From the NCBI RefSeq assembly GCF_910591885.1, contig NC_063285.1, positions 2,294,001 through 2,358,000 of the forward strand: a DNA stretch of 64,000 bases. The letters are read 5' to 3'. The notes under the pieces were generated by a model that saw only the letters and a list, made by a program, of their open reading frames with translations, was not told the DNA's origin and ran no database searches. Origin of the DNA: Bombus terrestris (Eukaryota; Arthropoda; Insecta; Hymenoptera; Apidae). Made by a program: the position numbers and the translations under genes. This document shows, piece by piece, positions 31,162-42,243 of this stretch (position 1 is the first letter of the stretch; the number at the start of each line of letters is the position of its first letter).

Positions 31162-32946
31162 GTAATTACATCGCAGCGGAAGACTTCACACACATACAAA
31201 GCACACGCTATAGGGCTCAAGAATTAACACACCTCGAAGTAGAACACTAGAAACATTTACTAGAACTAGTGATCTCAACATATTATCCACAGGAAGACCA
31301 ACACACTGGCAGACGGATCTAAACAAAATTCCTGACTTGCTTAATTTTGCAGGTATAAAAGGAGTAAACGCAAACAAATTAAAAGTAACACCCAGTCTGG
31401 AGCTTAGCTCCCATCATACACCGTTAATAATAGAATACGCAAGCAAACTAATACTTTATAACAAATCAGAGTCGCTTTGCAATAGAAGCATCAAATGGCA
31501 AACATAAAGAACTAATCAAGAGCGAAATCAACTGCAATATTCCATTGAAAACACCTGAACGCATCGAACAGGCAGTAACAACATTGACAGAAATTATGCA
31601 AGAAGCAGCAGGGGCAACTATTACTTATAAACCAAAAGAAACCAAACATCCTTGACAAAATCAGAGAAAAAAGGAAAGCGAAAGTAAAATGGCAAAAACA
31701 TAGAACATGTGAAAACAAAAAACATCTATACAAACTTGCAAAGGAAATAAAAAGTAAAATAAAAGATCATAATAGTAACGAATTCTCAAAATTCATAGAA
31801 ACACTCTCAGTGGAAAGCCACGAACAAAATAAAGAAGCCAATAAAAATAATCCCAGCAATTAGAAAAGCAGATAACATATGGGCCTGAAGCAACGAAGAG
31901 CAAGCTACAGGATTGTTCAACCACCTTTGTAACACATTTACTCTATATAATATTAACAACAGTAAAACCAAATATCATTGAGACGAAGATGCGCAAAATA
32001 CTAGTAGCTCAACTGACAAGCACCGTACCATACCTAATACAACAGTTCAAGAAATGAGAATCATAATGAAGAAAACAAAAAACAATAAAGCACCAGGAGT
32101 CGACCCAATCTATGGTAAAATCTTGAAAAACCTTCCCCCAAAAGCAATACGTTTAATCATAATAATGTTCAATGCAATTTTAAGAATTCAATACTTTCCT
32201 AATCTATGGAAGGTAGCACAGATCATAATGTTAGTTAAACCAGGCAAAAACCCACACCAAACTGTATCTTACAGAGCAATATCACTACTTCCAGTGTTTT
32301 CCAAAATAGTAGAGAAAATAATATAACCAACAATAGAACAAGAAAAATTAATACCAGATTACCAATTTGGATTCAGAAAAAAACACTCCACGATAGAGCA
32401 AAAGGCACAGGCTCGTCAACGAAATTTTACCAGCAATAGAAAGGAAACAATACTGTACAGGCTCCTTCATGGGCATTGCGAAAGCATTTGACAAAGTGAA
32501 CCATGAAAGCCTCTTACAAACAATCAAAAAACACTTCCCGGAATAAATCCACCACTTACTCAAATCATACCCAAGCAACAGAACCTTTATAGTAAAAATA
32601 AAGGATGTATATTCTGAAGTAAAAGACGCTGCCTGAAGGCAGGGGTACCGCAAGGAAGCGTCTTAGGCCCAATATTATACACACTATACACGGCCGGCAT
32701 ACCAACAACTACCAACAGCAAAATACAGACATTCGCGGACAACACGGCTGTGCTAGTCAGGCATACTAATCCAGCAACAGTAGCTACATTACTACAAGAG
32801 CACATCACAAAAATAGAAAAGTGGCTACAAGATAAACAAATAAAAGCAAACCCCAATAAATGCCACCATATTACATTTACACTAAGAAAACAGAAACCAC
32901 CAAATATCCAATTGACTGGCACGCACATAACACAAACAAGGCAAGT
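31162..32946 (+). pseudogene. Jockey-type non-LTR ORF2 remnant (endonuclease end and RT)
   Basis: Left part: the end of an AP-like endonuclease (TGRPTHWQTDLNKIPDLL and KVTPSLELSSHHTPL, where SDH has become SHH). Then a basic linker. From about 32040 the RT fingers and palm follow: NNKAPGVDPI, LVKPGKNP, YRAISLLPVFSK, PDYQFGFRKKHST, GVPQGSVLGP and TFADNTAVLV, where the catalytic FADD is FADN. Several frameshifts and stops occur. The C-terminus is lost at 32946, where a TTAA-starting sequence begins. Same strand as the SMYD gene. Dead copy. Confidence 0.82.
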
Positions 32947-33060
32947 TAACACGTTGACGCCGGCGCCGATATTCAGGGTTTTCTCTATGATGTGGCGCCC
33001 GACTGCACGGTCTGCTTCGTACGGCTGCGCAGCGCCAGATTAGACTGTTCAGCACTGTTA
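32945..33060. repeat. TTAA-bounded GC-rich fragment
   Basis: The segment runs from ttaacacgttgacgccggcg to ctgttaa. It is notably GC-rich for this intron. It abuts the truncated Jockey pol. A similar start (ttaacacgttcacgtcggcg) is at 23145. It may be a piggyBac-like end, but the two ends here do not form an inverted repeat. 33061-33730 holds nothing recognised. Confidence 0.35.
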
Positions 33061-33730
33061 ATTTATAGCAAAATTACAAAAGCTATACGATTCCTGTTGG
33101 GTTCAATGAATTCCGTGGACTTCAACTAATACATTGATATAGAATAGTTTGGCAATATCAATTTGCAGATATCTATAAATATTAAGTAAAGCTGATGGGA
33201 CCAACTTTGACCCTAATTTTGGAGTACTCTTTTCGATTTTTCTCAAACAGTAGAGATCTGACGCGAATTCCGACTATTGCAACGTATACCAAACAGTGCA
33301 AATAAACCAACTACTTTGCATCATTAGTCTACATCCACCTTGAGCGGTAATATTGTTCAAGGGGCGCAACCTCAAGATAACAGTTGCGCCTGACTCATCG
33401 CCGTCTAATTGATAGGTCGCAACAAGTTCTGTATCAAATTCTTACAATTAGCAGTCACTAAATTGAATTAAGGAAAGAATACATTGTATACGAACACCAA
33501 TACAATATGTACATGCCTGAAACAGAAAAGGACACCTATTACTGAGAAGTATCATGTTGGAATAGCAGAACGTTCGAATAGTACTGTATTCGGATAACGG
33601 ATGTTCAGATAAAGAAGGCTCTACTGTAATAGAATTTAGAAAAGGAAGCACAATTTCGTAATTGTTTCTATATTCGCGGAGATATAGAGGATGTTTCAAA
33701 CTATTACATTATATTTCGAATATAAATCTT

Positions 33731-34278
33731 TTAACACTTAGCCAACCGGCGCGCGTCACAATGAATTATACGTTTCCACCGCGCATTTTTCCAAGTATCG
33801 AGGACCAATATTCAGTACATAAGTAACAAAAAGGTCTAAAAATTATTTAAGTAATTAATTATATTTTGTGGTAATGATTTTATTTAACGATTTCACATAT
33901 TGTTTATGCAATACATCGTGTTTAAAAGTATAAAAAAATATAGGTAATATTAAGAACGTTCAAGACGATTAAAGATAAATAACACAACTTGAACGTGAAA
34001 TTAAAAATTCATAATGCATTTTAATATTTTTCTACAATGTAGTATCGTTCGATCATAACTCTATTTAGTCATAACGGATAGTGTAACTTTTTAATTAATT
34101 TTAACACCACTAAATTGGCGTATTTTGTTATATACTGTACATTATAAAAGCAGAAAAAGTGGCGCAATTAATTGGGAACAATTCCAGGTAAACAATAACT
34201 GATAATAACAGCGAAAAAATAAAACACGTTGCTAAAGCCAAAAAGGGAGGTCTCCCTATTCGGTTGCCTAAGTGTTAA
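33731..34278. mobile_element. TTAA-flanked piggyBac-like MITE
   Basis: TTAA at 33731-33734 and at 34275-34278 enclose inverted ends cacttagccaaccg and cggttgcctaagtg (one mismatch in 14). 548 bp, AT-rich interior, no ORF. TTAA duplication with short inverted repeats is characteristic of piggyBac; class assignment is by these features only. Confidence 0.78.
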
Positions 34279-34673
34279 AAAGCTTGTATCATACAATTTC
34301 ATGGTTACGGGAAATGCTTACAAAATTATTTATCTCAAAGTTTAACTTGTGATGCATATATCAATACTTTATCCTTATTTGATGTAAGAACAAATGTTTG
34401 TATTTGTAAAATGTATCCGAAGTATGCCACAGATATATCCGGAAAATATTTCACATCACACACTTCTTGACCGACGTCTGTGTTTCGCTATTTCAATTTG
34501 TTATATCCCAGTTAATATTTTTTATTACTATGATATCTTCTTCTATCTGCCAACAAAACAAATATTACTAACAAACGAGGAAGATCGCTTTGATATAACT
34601 GATCAAAATGTAACATGCGAGTTAAGAGAATGCGAAGATTAGAGATTCGGGTCAGATCATTGTTTTCCTTTTA

Positions 34674-35225
34674 AGGGGGTATTTTAGTCTAGAGGTATGA
34701 ATTTCGAGCGATTTTTGAAGCTCTGTACAAACGAAACAAAAAATATTTTTACTATCCATTTTTTTATGATTTGTATCTTGATATTTTAAGATTACATAAA
34801 AAATTAACCGAAAAAGACTAAAAATTCACAAAGTTATGAGCTGGCAAAGTGGAGGTCCAAAGAAAGGGTGTCCTGGCGTGCATGATATCGACCCTTCTGG
34901 TCGTCTGAAACAAAAAAGCTGAACGGATTCTTAATTAGAATAGATTCGACTATAGTATGAACCTTGGAAGAGTCAACAAATTATTTTTTCACAAAATGGC
35001 GGCCGTTTGAAAATAATTTTCCTTTTTGGCATGTTTTTTGGCAATTCCGAATTTTTTTAAAATAGTAAAATTAAAAATTTTAATCCGACCATGGTTGAGG
35101 CGATAGAAAAATATATAAAGAATATTCGCACCAAATCTCAAATAAATCGATTTATTGGAACTTGAGATATCGTGCACGTCAACTTGAAAAAAGTAATTTT
35201 GCGAAAAACGCGTTTAAAGTTTTGA
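34674..35225. repeat. Possible DNA-transposon remnant
   Basis: Starts ttttaagggggtattttagtc and contains homopolymer-rich noncoding sequence with gatatcgtgcacgtc near the right. The R1-type element's leader follows at about 35226. No partner end was seen. 34279-34673 includes an 82-codon ORF (34394-34642) without motifs. Confidence 0.3.
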
Positions 35226-35744
35226 GACAAGTTTACTCGGTCAACAGTCCTGCCCAAGCAGCCGAGATAAACGGACATGCGAAACAGTGCTTCAGTGAAA
35301 GTGCGGCAAGTGGGAAAAGAAACACACTTTGGGGATGGCGGCAAGCAGAACGGACACGTGCACGTCGCTCCGTAGGCATAACCGAAATATCTGGGTATAT
35401 TAAAGAATTCGGGCGGAAAGTGCACGAAAGTGAAGTTTCTAGTGCTCCGGAATGAGTGGGAACACAAGAAATAGGTGAGCTCGCTGGTATAAAAGCGAGA
35501 GAAACGATTGAAAGTGCTGTGTGTGAAAAGTGAGGTTAGGGGCAGAGCGGGGGCCATCTTGGGTCGCGCGACCGAAGCGCCACCGTGCGGGCTACCTGGG
35601 TAACCAAGGAGTGGTGGAGAGCGCCACCGTGGAGGGCCAGTCGAAACTCCCCGCGTCGAACAGACACGAATCGCATACACGCGGAAGTATACAGTGGGAT
35701 TATACGACGACCGGCTAAGTCGAAGGACATCCATCTCAAACATA

Positions 35745-35805
35745 CATATATATATATGAGATATACATATATATATATACATACATATATATATATGTAT
35801 ATTAA
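35745..35805 (+). repeat. (TA)n-rich palindromic tract in element leader
   Basis: Alternating catatatatatat and gtatat blocks end 16 bp before the ORF1 start codon. The tract can fold on itself. It may be a microsatellite that expanded within the 5' UTR. Confidence 0.7.
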
Positions 35806-35820
35806 GACACAAACACAATA

Positions 35821-37665
35821 ATGGACAAGTACTGTAAGTCAAGTAAACTTACGGCTCAGGGGGTTTCGGAGCTTCCAGGCCCCGTCGGGGATTCGAATAG
35901 CGTTCCAGGCTCGACCCGACGGTCACCCAACGACTGGACGAACGGCGAGGGGAAGGTCGATCCCAGGGCCTCCCCTCGTTCGGTAAACACGACCGGGGAC
36001 CAAGAAACACCCGCAGTTGTCACAGAGGAAAAGACGTGCAAGAAAAGCACTAGAAGATACCTCGAATTTGATGAAGACATCGCGGGAATCATCGAGGATG
36101 TCGAGATGCCAATGCAGGCACTCAAGGATAAGACACCACCCCCCGAAAAGGCGACCCGAATCGCCAAGGAAAAAATCTTCAAAGGTGACAAGATCACCAG
36201 ATATATGAGAAAGTCCCCAGTGGAGGGGAGCGCGTGCAAGAAAACGAGAAGCCTGGCCAGGAGCCAGCCGAGGGCAACGAGGGACGAAGCGGCCAGCACC
36301 TCGGAGCTAGACACACCGGCGGAAATGTCGGACAGCGGCAGCGAAGCGGCGGCACCAAGGGAATGTCTCAGGAGGAAGGCCATGGCGAACAGAGCAACGG
36401 CCGAGACCGAAGGCAACGCCGAGGACAGTATCGTCATTAAGATGAGCGAATGGAAGGCGATGACGGAAATCATCACAGAAGTCTTCCGCGAAATCCAATA
36501 CATAGGTAGCAGACTCTACCTCATGAGCAAAAAGGATACCGACATCAAGAAAAGGAGGGACGCCATCAGTAAAAAAGCGATCAAGCTCCACTCGATGTTG
36601 GACGAGATGAGGCTCAAGAGGAACGCGAGGACAGTCACGGCCACCAGGATGACCACCCCTCCGGGGAGGAGTGAGGAGAAGGAAGGAAAAAGGAAGGAGA
36701 TATCGCCCGTCGAGGGGAAGGGCGACACCAAGAGGAAGAGACCAACGACATTGGAGGCCTCCTACGCAGGAGCCTGTGCCGGCAACAGCTCGGCAAAAGC
36801 GACTACGGAATGCACGGACAGCGATGTAAAGGAAGACTGGATCCCTATCCGCAGAAGGAGAGGAAAAGGAACGGACACCCCGACGGTGGTCAGGAAGGCG
36901 AACGCAGGAAGAGCGGCATTGGACAAGCCAAAGAGGCCGGAGGGACCGAAGAGGATACGTAACAGACCCGAAGCCATCCTCGTCAAAGTAGGGCAGGACA
37001 AGGAGTGGATCCAGGTCTACAAAGACTTGATAGGGGCAAGGAAGACCCTAAAAGAGAGCTGTGGGATTAGGAGGACCAGAACAGGTGACATCCTGATCGA
37101 GCTGAAAGCAGGTAGCAACGCCAAAAAGACCGCGGCGGATATGAACACGGCGCTAAGAGGCAAGGTGAGAGCGCTACCAATGCGCGACAAGACCTCCATA
37201 GAGATCAGGGATATAGACCCGCTCGTAGGCAAGGAAGAACTATCCAGGGAGATAGTAGTGCAACTGGGCGTAAGCGACATCACTGAGGTCGAAGTAAAGA
37301 CCCTAAAAATGGCGCCGTGTGGCACCCAATCGGCAATAGTGACGATGCCGAAAGCCTATCTGGCCAAAGAGGGGACGAGCCGGAAGATCAGAACCGGCTT
37401 GACGATAGCCTCGATAAAGGCACTACCCAATGTGGTAAAGTGCTTCAGATGTCACATGTTCGGGCATATCGCGAACAAGTGCACGGCGATAAGCCCTGGA
37501 AAGGAGATTTGCAGGAAGTGCGGAGCCAAAGACCACACGATAGCTGCCTGCGTCAACGCACCCTGCTGCTCCATCTGCAGCAAGGAGAAAGGAGTGAAAT
37601 TTGACCACGTAACCGGATCCCTGGCTTGTCCAGAATATAGAAGGCGGTTGAAAGCGAGTGAATGA
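35821..37665 (+). CDS. R1-type ORF1 (Gag-like nucleic-acid chaperone)
   Basis: 614 residues, start at ATGGACAAGTAC. The N-terminal half is basic and disordered (Lys/Arg/Glu-rich). A coiled segment lies near 200-260. A PRE/RRM-like region precedes the C-terminus (EAILVKVGQDKEWIQVYKD at about 380, IEIRDIDPLVGKEELSREI at about 460). Three zinc knuckles end the protein: CFRCHMFGHIANKC from residue 541, CRKCGAKDHTIAAC from 564, and a third CCSIC…H…C from about 581. It binds element RNA to form the ribonucleoprotein. Its stop overlaps the ORF2 start by ATGA, implying reinitiation. Confidence 0.93.
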   Translation: MDKYCKSSKLTAQGVSELPGPVGDSNSVPGSTRRSPNDWTNGEGKVDPRASPRSVNTTGDQETPAVVTEEKTCKKSTRRYLEFDEDIAGIIEDVEMPMQALKDKTPPPEKATRIAKEKIFKGDKITRYMRKSPVEGSACKKTRSLARSQPRATRDEAASTSELDTPAEMSDSGSEAAAPRECLRRKAMANRATAETEGNAEDSIVIKMSEWKAMTEIITEVFREIQYIGSRLYLMSKKDTDIKKRRDAISKKAIKLHSMLDEMRLKRNARTVTATRMTTPPGRSEEKEGKRKEISPVEGKGDTKRKRPTTLEASYAGACAGNSSAKATTECTDSDVKEDWIPIRRRRGKGTDTPTVVRKANAGRAALDKPKRPEGPKRIRNRPEAILVKVGQDKEWIQVYKDLIGARKTLKESCGIRRTRTGDILIELKAGSNAKKTAADMNTALRGKVRALPMRDKTSIEIRDIDPLVGKEELSREIVVQLGVSDITEVEVKTLKMAPCGTQSAIVTMPKAYLAKEGTSRKIRTGLTIASIKALPNVVKCFRCHMFGHIANKCTAISPGKEICRKCGAKDHTIAACVNAPCCSICSKEKGVKFDHVTGSLACPEYRRRLKASE

Positions 37666-38836
37666 GGATACTGCAGATAAACCTCAACAGATGCAAGCTG
37701 GCGCAGGACATGATGCACCAATGCGCGATCGAACTTAGGCCGGATATAATAATAATTTCCGAGCCGAAGAGGCAGCTACCGCACTGGTTTAATGACACCA
37801 AAGGAGACGCCTCGATATGGGTCACACACCTCAATGGCAAGCTGCCTGATGAAACAACGGAGGTCAAGAGCGACGGGATAGTGGGCGTCCGCGTCGGCGA
37901 CGTCTTCTGCTTCAGCGGATACTGTTCGCCCAACATAAATAAGCGAGCATACTGCAAATACATAGACACGCTGTCTGCTATGACGAAGAGCGTTGCTAGA
38001 AGACACGACAAGGTCGTTGTGGCCGGAGACTTCAACGCAAAGTCAACCTGTTGGGGAGGATCGACCACAGACAAGAGAGGGAGAGTCTTAATGGAGGCAC
38101 TAAGCGGCCACCGGGTGTTTCCATTGAGGCTCAAGGAAAAGTACACCTTCTTCATGAACGGGAACACGAACTTCCCCGACATAATAAGCGTATCCAACAA
38201 GGTCAGCGAGATACACGCCGGAAGCGCGGTCTTGCACAAATACTCGGCCTCGGACCATCTGTACGTGCTCCACAGGTTTAAGACGAGGAAGTCCCGAACC
38301 GTATCGAAGTTCTACAGGTACGTGACCAAGGACATGTCGCCGGAGGAGTTCCTGAGCAGATTCGACGACACACTGAAGAAGGAGGACCTCAACGCGGCTA
38401 TCGGAGAGGATGGGGCCGAGCCCTTGCAAAAGAGCATCGAAGGTACGTGCGAAGGGATGCTAAGGAAGTCGAACGGTGCGGCGAGCCGCAAGTACGCGAA
38501 CTACTGGTGGAACACGATGATCGCGGAACTGAGAGCGCAGGCGCAAAAAGCGCTCAGGAAGGTGACGAGAGAAAGAAAGAAGAATGCCGGCAACACCGAG
38601 CCCCTCGTCAACGCCTACAAGGAGATCCGTAGGCAGTTAAAAAAGAAGATCGCCTGTAGCAAAAAAACAGCTTGGGCAGAATACTGCAAGATACTGGAGA
38701 GCGACCCTTGGGGCAAACCCTATCGCACGGTCATGAAGAAATGTAAAAGCAAGGGACCAACAAACGACATGCCGATCGACATGGTGAAGGCAGTCCTACA
38801 GAGGCTATTCACCTTGGGACACGGACCCCCCCCCCC
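37662..38836 (+). CDS. R1-type ORF2, 5' part (AP-like endonuclease)
   Basis: Opens MRILQINLNRCKLAQDMM. Endonuclease motifs: N in INLNR, E in IISEPKR, VAGDFNAKS, and SDH in SASDHLYVL. These are all the usual catalytic residues of the apurinic-like nuclease that nicks the target for target-primed reverse transcription. A linker of basic helices follows to about residue 390. The frame is lost in a run of 11 C (38826-38836). One extra base there, relative to the following frame, explains the break; it could be a real mutation or a sequencing/assembly slip. Confidence 0.9.
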
Positions 38837-40812
38837 ATTATGAGGGCCGCGAAGAGGCAGAGACCGAAGAAGAAGGAGATATTAGCCTCAGCGTCGCCAT
38901 CGGCGAAGGCGATGTCGTCGATGCCGCCGGACGAATGAACACCAAGAAGTCTGCAGGAGTCGATGGCGTGCCGGGCGAGATCGCGAAGCTGGTAGCGAGT
39001 CGCAGGAGCGAGCTCGTGACAAGGGCGTTCAACGGCATCACCGAATCAGGAAGGATCCCAGACTGCTGGAAGACGGCCAGAGTAATACTGCTAAGGAAAC
39101 CGGGAAAGGATCCCAGTTTCCCCAACGCGTACCGGCCGATAAGCATACTCCCAACCATGAGAAAGATCTGGGAAAAATGCTTTAAGAAGATCATCGAGAG
39201 ATGCATCGGGATGGACCCATTCCATCGGAGGCAATATGGCTTCAGAAAGAAGAGGAGTACGGTAGATGCCATCACGCAGGTGATGAAGTTTGCCAACATC
39301 TGCAAACAGAAGAAGGTAATATGCGTGATGATCACCCTGGATATTAGCAATGCCTTCAATTCGCTCAGCTGGAAGAGCATATACGAGGAATGTGACAAGA
39401 GGACGCTGCCATGGAAGGTCAAAAGGCTAATCGGCAGTTACCTATCCAGAAGGAGGATCATCGTGAGCAACCAGCAAGGCACGGTGGAGCACGAGGTGGC
39501 GGCGGGAGTTCCGCAGGGATCCATCCTCGGACCATTCCTGTGGAACTTGGTATACGACCGGTTGCTCGAGAGACTCGACAACATGCCAATGGTCAGAGCA
39601 ACCGCCTTCGCGGATGATCTGGCCATCACATGTTCCGTCGGGAGGAACGAAGATGCCTCAGTCAAGGTCAACACGATGCTAAGGATCGCCAACGATTGGT
39701 GCACGAGTGTCGGGCTCACCCTGGCGAGGGAAAAGACGGAGGTCATGCTCATCACAAGCTTGCGAGTGCCGAGAGTGGTGAAACTCAGGTTGGGCTCCTC
39801 GGACATCGAAACGGTCGATCGCATCAGGTATCTCGGAGTCGTCATCGACTCCAGTCGGAGGTTCGGTGCGCATATCGAGATGGTGTGTACCAGAGCCGAC
39901 AAGTTAATAGGAGCCCTTAGGGGAATTCTACCCAACATCAACGGGCCGCCCAGCTTGGCTCGTAGGCTCTACTACAATGTGTGGGAGTCCATCGTAACTT
40001 ACGGAGCACCGGTGTGGGCTAAAGCAGCGAATACCGATAAGAACAGGAAAAAGCTGAAACGAGCACAACGAACGGCCCTGTGCATAACAACGACGGCATA
40101 CCGTACCGTCTCCCACGCGGCACTTTGCGTGTTGACCGGGAATCTCCCGATTTACATAAAGATAAAGATGCTCGGAGAGACCTACGAGAGGAACAAGATC
40201 CATGGGTCCAGGATTGGCACGGATGACGGCTCCAAGCTGAAGGAGGAACTGGGGGCGATTCGCAAGAAGGCCCAAGAGGACTGGCAGAAGGAGTGGAACA
40301 ACTACAAAAAAGAAAATATCGCAAAGAAGCTAATACCGAGTGCGCTGCTATTTACCAAAAAGAAGATGGACATCGATCACCACACCATGCAGCTGCTAAC
40401 CGGGCATGGGAGCTTCGGGGTCTATAGGAAAAGGATTGGCAGGGACAGCGACAGCAACTGTCTCGACTGTGGAGACCCGAACGACGATGCAGAGCACGCC
40501 CTCTTCGCGTGCCCGAAGTGGATGGACAGAAGGATCGAGCTGGAGAACGCTCTGGGAGGGAAGATAGACGTGGGCAATCTGATCGCCACGGTGACCGCCA
40601 AGGACGAGAGCTGGAATAAATTCAGGCAATTCTGCAAGACCGTCATGTGTCACAGGAGGGTGACAGCGAGGGCCTGGGAAGAGGCAAGGAGGAGAACGAG
40701 CGTAACAACAACTACGCGGAGCAATGAATGCAAGAACTTGGAACAACGAAAAACCGCAGAAGGAGACCAGCCCAGTATTCTGAACTGGCTGAGAGGACGA
40801 CATGAGCAGTAA
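38836..40812 (+). CDS. R1-type ORF2, 3' part (reverse transcriptase and zinc finger)
   Basis: The frame is open from the C run. RT blocks: KSAGVDGVPGEI, RPISILPTMRKIWEK, RRQYGFRKKRSTVDAI, LDISNAFNSLSW, AAGVPQGSILGPFLWN and TAFADDLAIT with the catalytic FADD intact. The thumb includes IRYLGVVID. The C-terminus has a CCHC site, CLDCGDPNDDAEHALFAC, typical of R1-group ORF2. Apart from the single frameshift no inactivating change is visible, so the copy is young. Confidence 0.92.
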   Translation, partial: HYEGREEAETEEEGDISLSVAIGEGDVVDAAGRMNTKKSAGVDGVPGEIAKLVASRRSELVTRAFNGITESGRIPDCWKTARVILLRKPGKDPSFPNAYRPISILPTMRKIWEKCFKKIIERCIGMDPFHRRQYGFRKKRSTVDAITQVMKFANICKQKKVICVMITLDISNAFNSLSWKSIYEECDKRTLPWKVKRLIGSYLSRRRIIVSNQQGTVEHEVAAGVPQGSILGPFLWNLVYDRLLERLDNMPMVRATAFADDLAITCSVGRNEDASVKVNTMLRIANDWCTSVGLTLAREKTEVMLITSLRVPRVVKLRLGSSDIETVDRIRYLGVVIDSSRRFGAHIEMVCTRADKLIGALRGILPNINGPPSLARRLYYNVWESIVTYGAPVWAKAANTDKNRKKLKRAQRTALCITTTAYRTVSHAALCVLTGNLPIYIKIKMLGETYERNKIHGSRIGTDDGSKLKEELGAIRKKAQEDWQKEWNNYKKENIAKKLIPSALLFTKKKMDIDHHTMQLLTGHGSFGVYRKRIGRDSDSNCLDCGDPNDDAEHALFACPKWMDRRIELENALGGKIDVGNLIATVTAKDESWNKFRQFCKTVMCHRRVTARAWEEARRRTSVTTTTRSNECKNLEQRKTAEGDQPSILNWLRGRHEQ

Positions 40813-41041
40813 CTGCCCGAAGAAGTAGATGCAACGGGGCACGAAAGGACAACCCTGATGACTGCCGACAGGTTTTACCGGGGTTGTCTGCCCTCTAAGC
40901 GGAGGAAGTAGGAGGAGGGGTTTTTAGTGGGTATGGCAACGACATCCGACCGACTCCCACATAACCCAGTGATGCGGGTCACTGGGCATGCGTAATAGCA
41001 TTTTCTCCTCCCCACGCAAAAAAAAAGTGGGAAAAAAAAAT
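40813..41041 (+). other. 3' UTR and A-rich tail of the R1-type element
   Basis: GC-rich untranslated sequence ending …ctcctccccacgc followed by two A runs. The Jockey-type ORF1 copy begins only about 25 bases later. Confidence 0.7.
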
Positions 41042-41062
41042 AGTAACGTCAACGCCCATCGC

Positions 41063-42243
41063 CAAATGGTGGAAAATGCAAATACCAACAATAAAAATTA
41101 CAAGCAAAGGCGAAACATATTCTACGAATAGAGCTACAAGCATAACAAACCCAAGACAATCGCTAAATGAAGAACAGGAGTATTCAATTATAAATGAAAT
41201 AGATATGGAATCAATACAAAACAATTATGAGAATAAAGCCAACAATGAACTAACTCATCAGGACGAAAGCTGGAAGGTGGCAACTTGCAACAAAAAAAGA
41301 AAAGTAACACCATGCACAAGCAGTAGAAAAGCTATAGTAGCAAATAAGCAACAATGGCTACAAGAAATCAATCTTCGAAACTCCTTCAGCACACTGCCAG
41401 AAGAGAAAGTAACAGACCCAGTTGAAAAACCAATAACCCGCATCGCTAAACCACCACCAATCTACATAGATGCTCAAATAATAGACCCCCTCATTGAACT
41501 ACTAAACAACACGGTAGGAAAAGAAAATTATAGCATAAAACAACTAAAAGTAGTCCAAGTCAAAGTTCGGACCAACACCCCAGAAACATTTAGAAAAGTG
41601 ACTAAAGCACTAAAAGAGAAAAACGCGGGGTATCACACCTACCAGCTCAAAGCCGACAGAAGTTACAAAGCAGTAATCAGGGGATTACACCCAAAAACAA
41701 ACACAAACAACATATGCGAGGAACTAGCAAAAATCGGACACCAGGTAAGATCAATGAACAACATAACCAGATACGATACTAAACAGCCATTACCGCTATT
41801 TCTAATAGAGCTTGAACCTAAAAACAACAACAAAGAAATATTTGAAATTAAAAAAGTTCTAAACACAATAGTAACAGTGGAGCCACCAAGACATAAAAAG
41901 ACATACCGCAATGCATACGGTGTCAACAATATGGACACACAAAAAATTACTGCAACAGAAACCCGGCGTGTGTCAAATGCGCAGAAACGCACCTAACAAT
42001 AAACTGTCCATACGTAGGAAAAATAAACGAAGTAAAATGCTTCAACTGCAATCGAAACCACCCAGCTAGCTACAAAGGCTGTGTAATCAGAAAACAACCG
42101 CAACGTAAACTGTTTCCGCCGCTACGAAACAGGGCGTACAATAACTTACAAGCGCAACAGGATAGCACAGAAACTGAGACAACTCCAAATTCACAGCACG
42201 CAATGAACACTAACCACAGTAACACCAACACCTTTGGTAGCTA
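41063..42243 (+). pseudogene. Jockey-type ORF1 (Gag-like), frameshifted copy
   Basis: Open frame 41076-41996 (306 codons): MQIPTIKITSKGET, a basic region, then the pre-knuckle domain (IKQLKVVQVKVRTNTPETF … YKAVIRGLHP). The zinc-knuckle part (CVKCAETHLTINCP, then VKCFNCNRNHPAS) lies in another frame from about 41930 to 42243, so one frameshift has occurred. AT-rich, unlike the R1 element just before it. Same family as debris at 23.3 kb. Confidence 0.82.

Larger units (their letters stand above)
35226..41034 (+). mobile_element. Nearly complete R1-type non-LTR retrotransposon
   Basis: Leader about 35226-35820, ORF1 35821-37665, ORF2 37662-40812 (one frameshift), then a 3' UTR ending in A-rich gcaaaaaaaaagtgggaaaaaaaaaatag around 41008-41041. 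GC content is clearly higher than in the surrounding intron. ORF1 and ORF2 overlap at ATGA (37662-37665), a stop-start arrangement common in this group. No target duplication could be fixed. It lies in the sense orientation in the fourth visible SMYD intron. A decayed relative in the opposite orientation is at 49.6-58.4 kb. Confidence 0.88.

Noticed and set aside
35535..35842. Leader ORFs before R1-type ORF1 considered as upstream coding sequence
   Set aside because: Overlapping short frames on both strands in GC-rich leader and (TA)n tract; ORF1 start at 35821 fits the family.
35856..36503. 215-codon minus-strand ORF over R1-type ORF1
   Set aside because: Antisense shadow of a GC-rich coding region whose sense frame has zinc knuckles.
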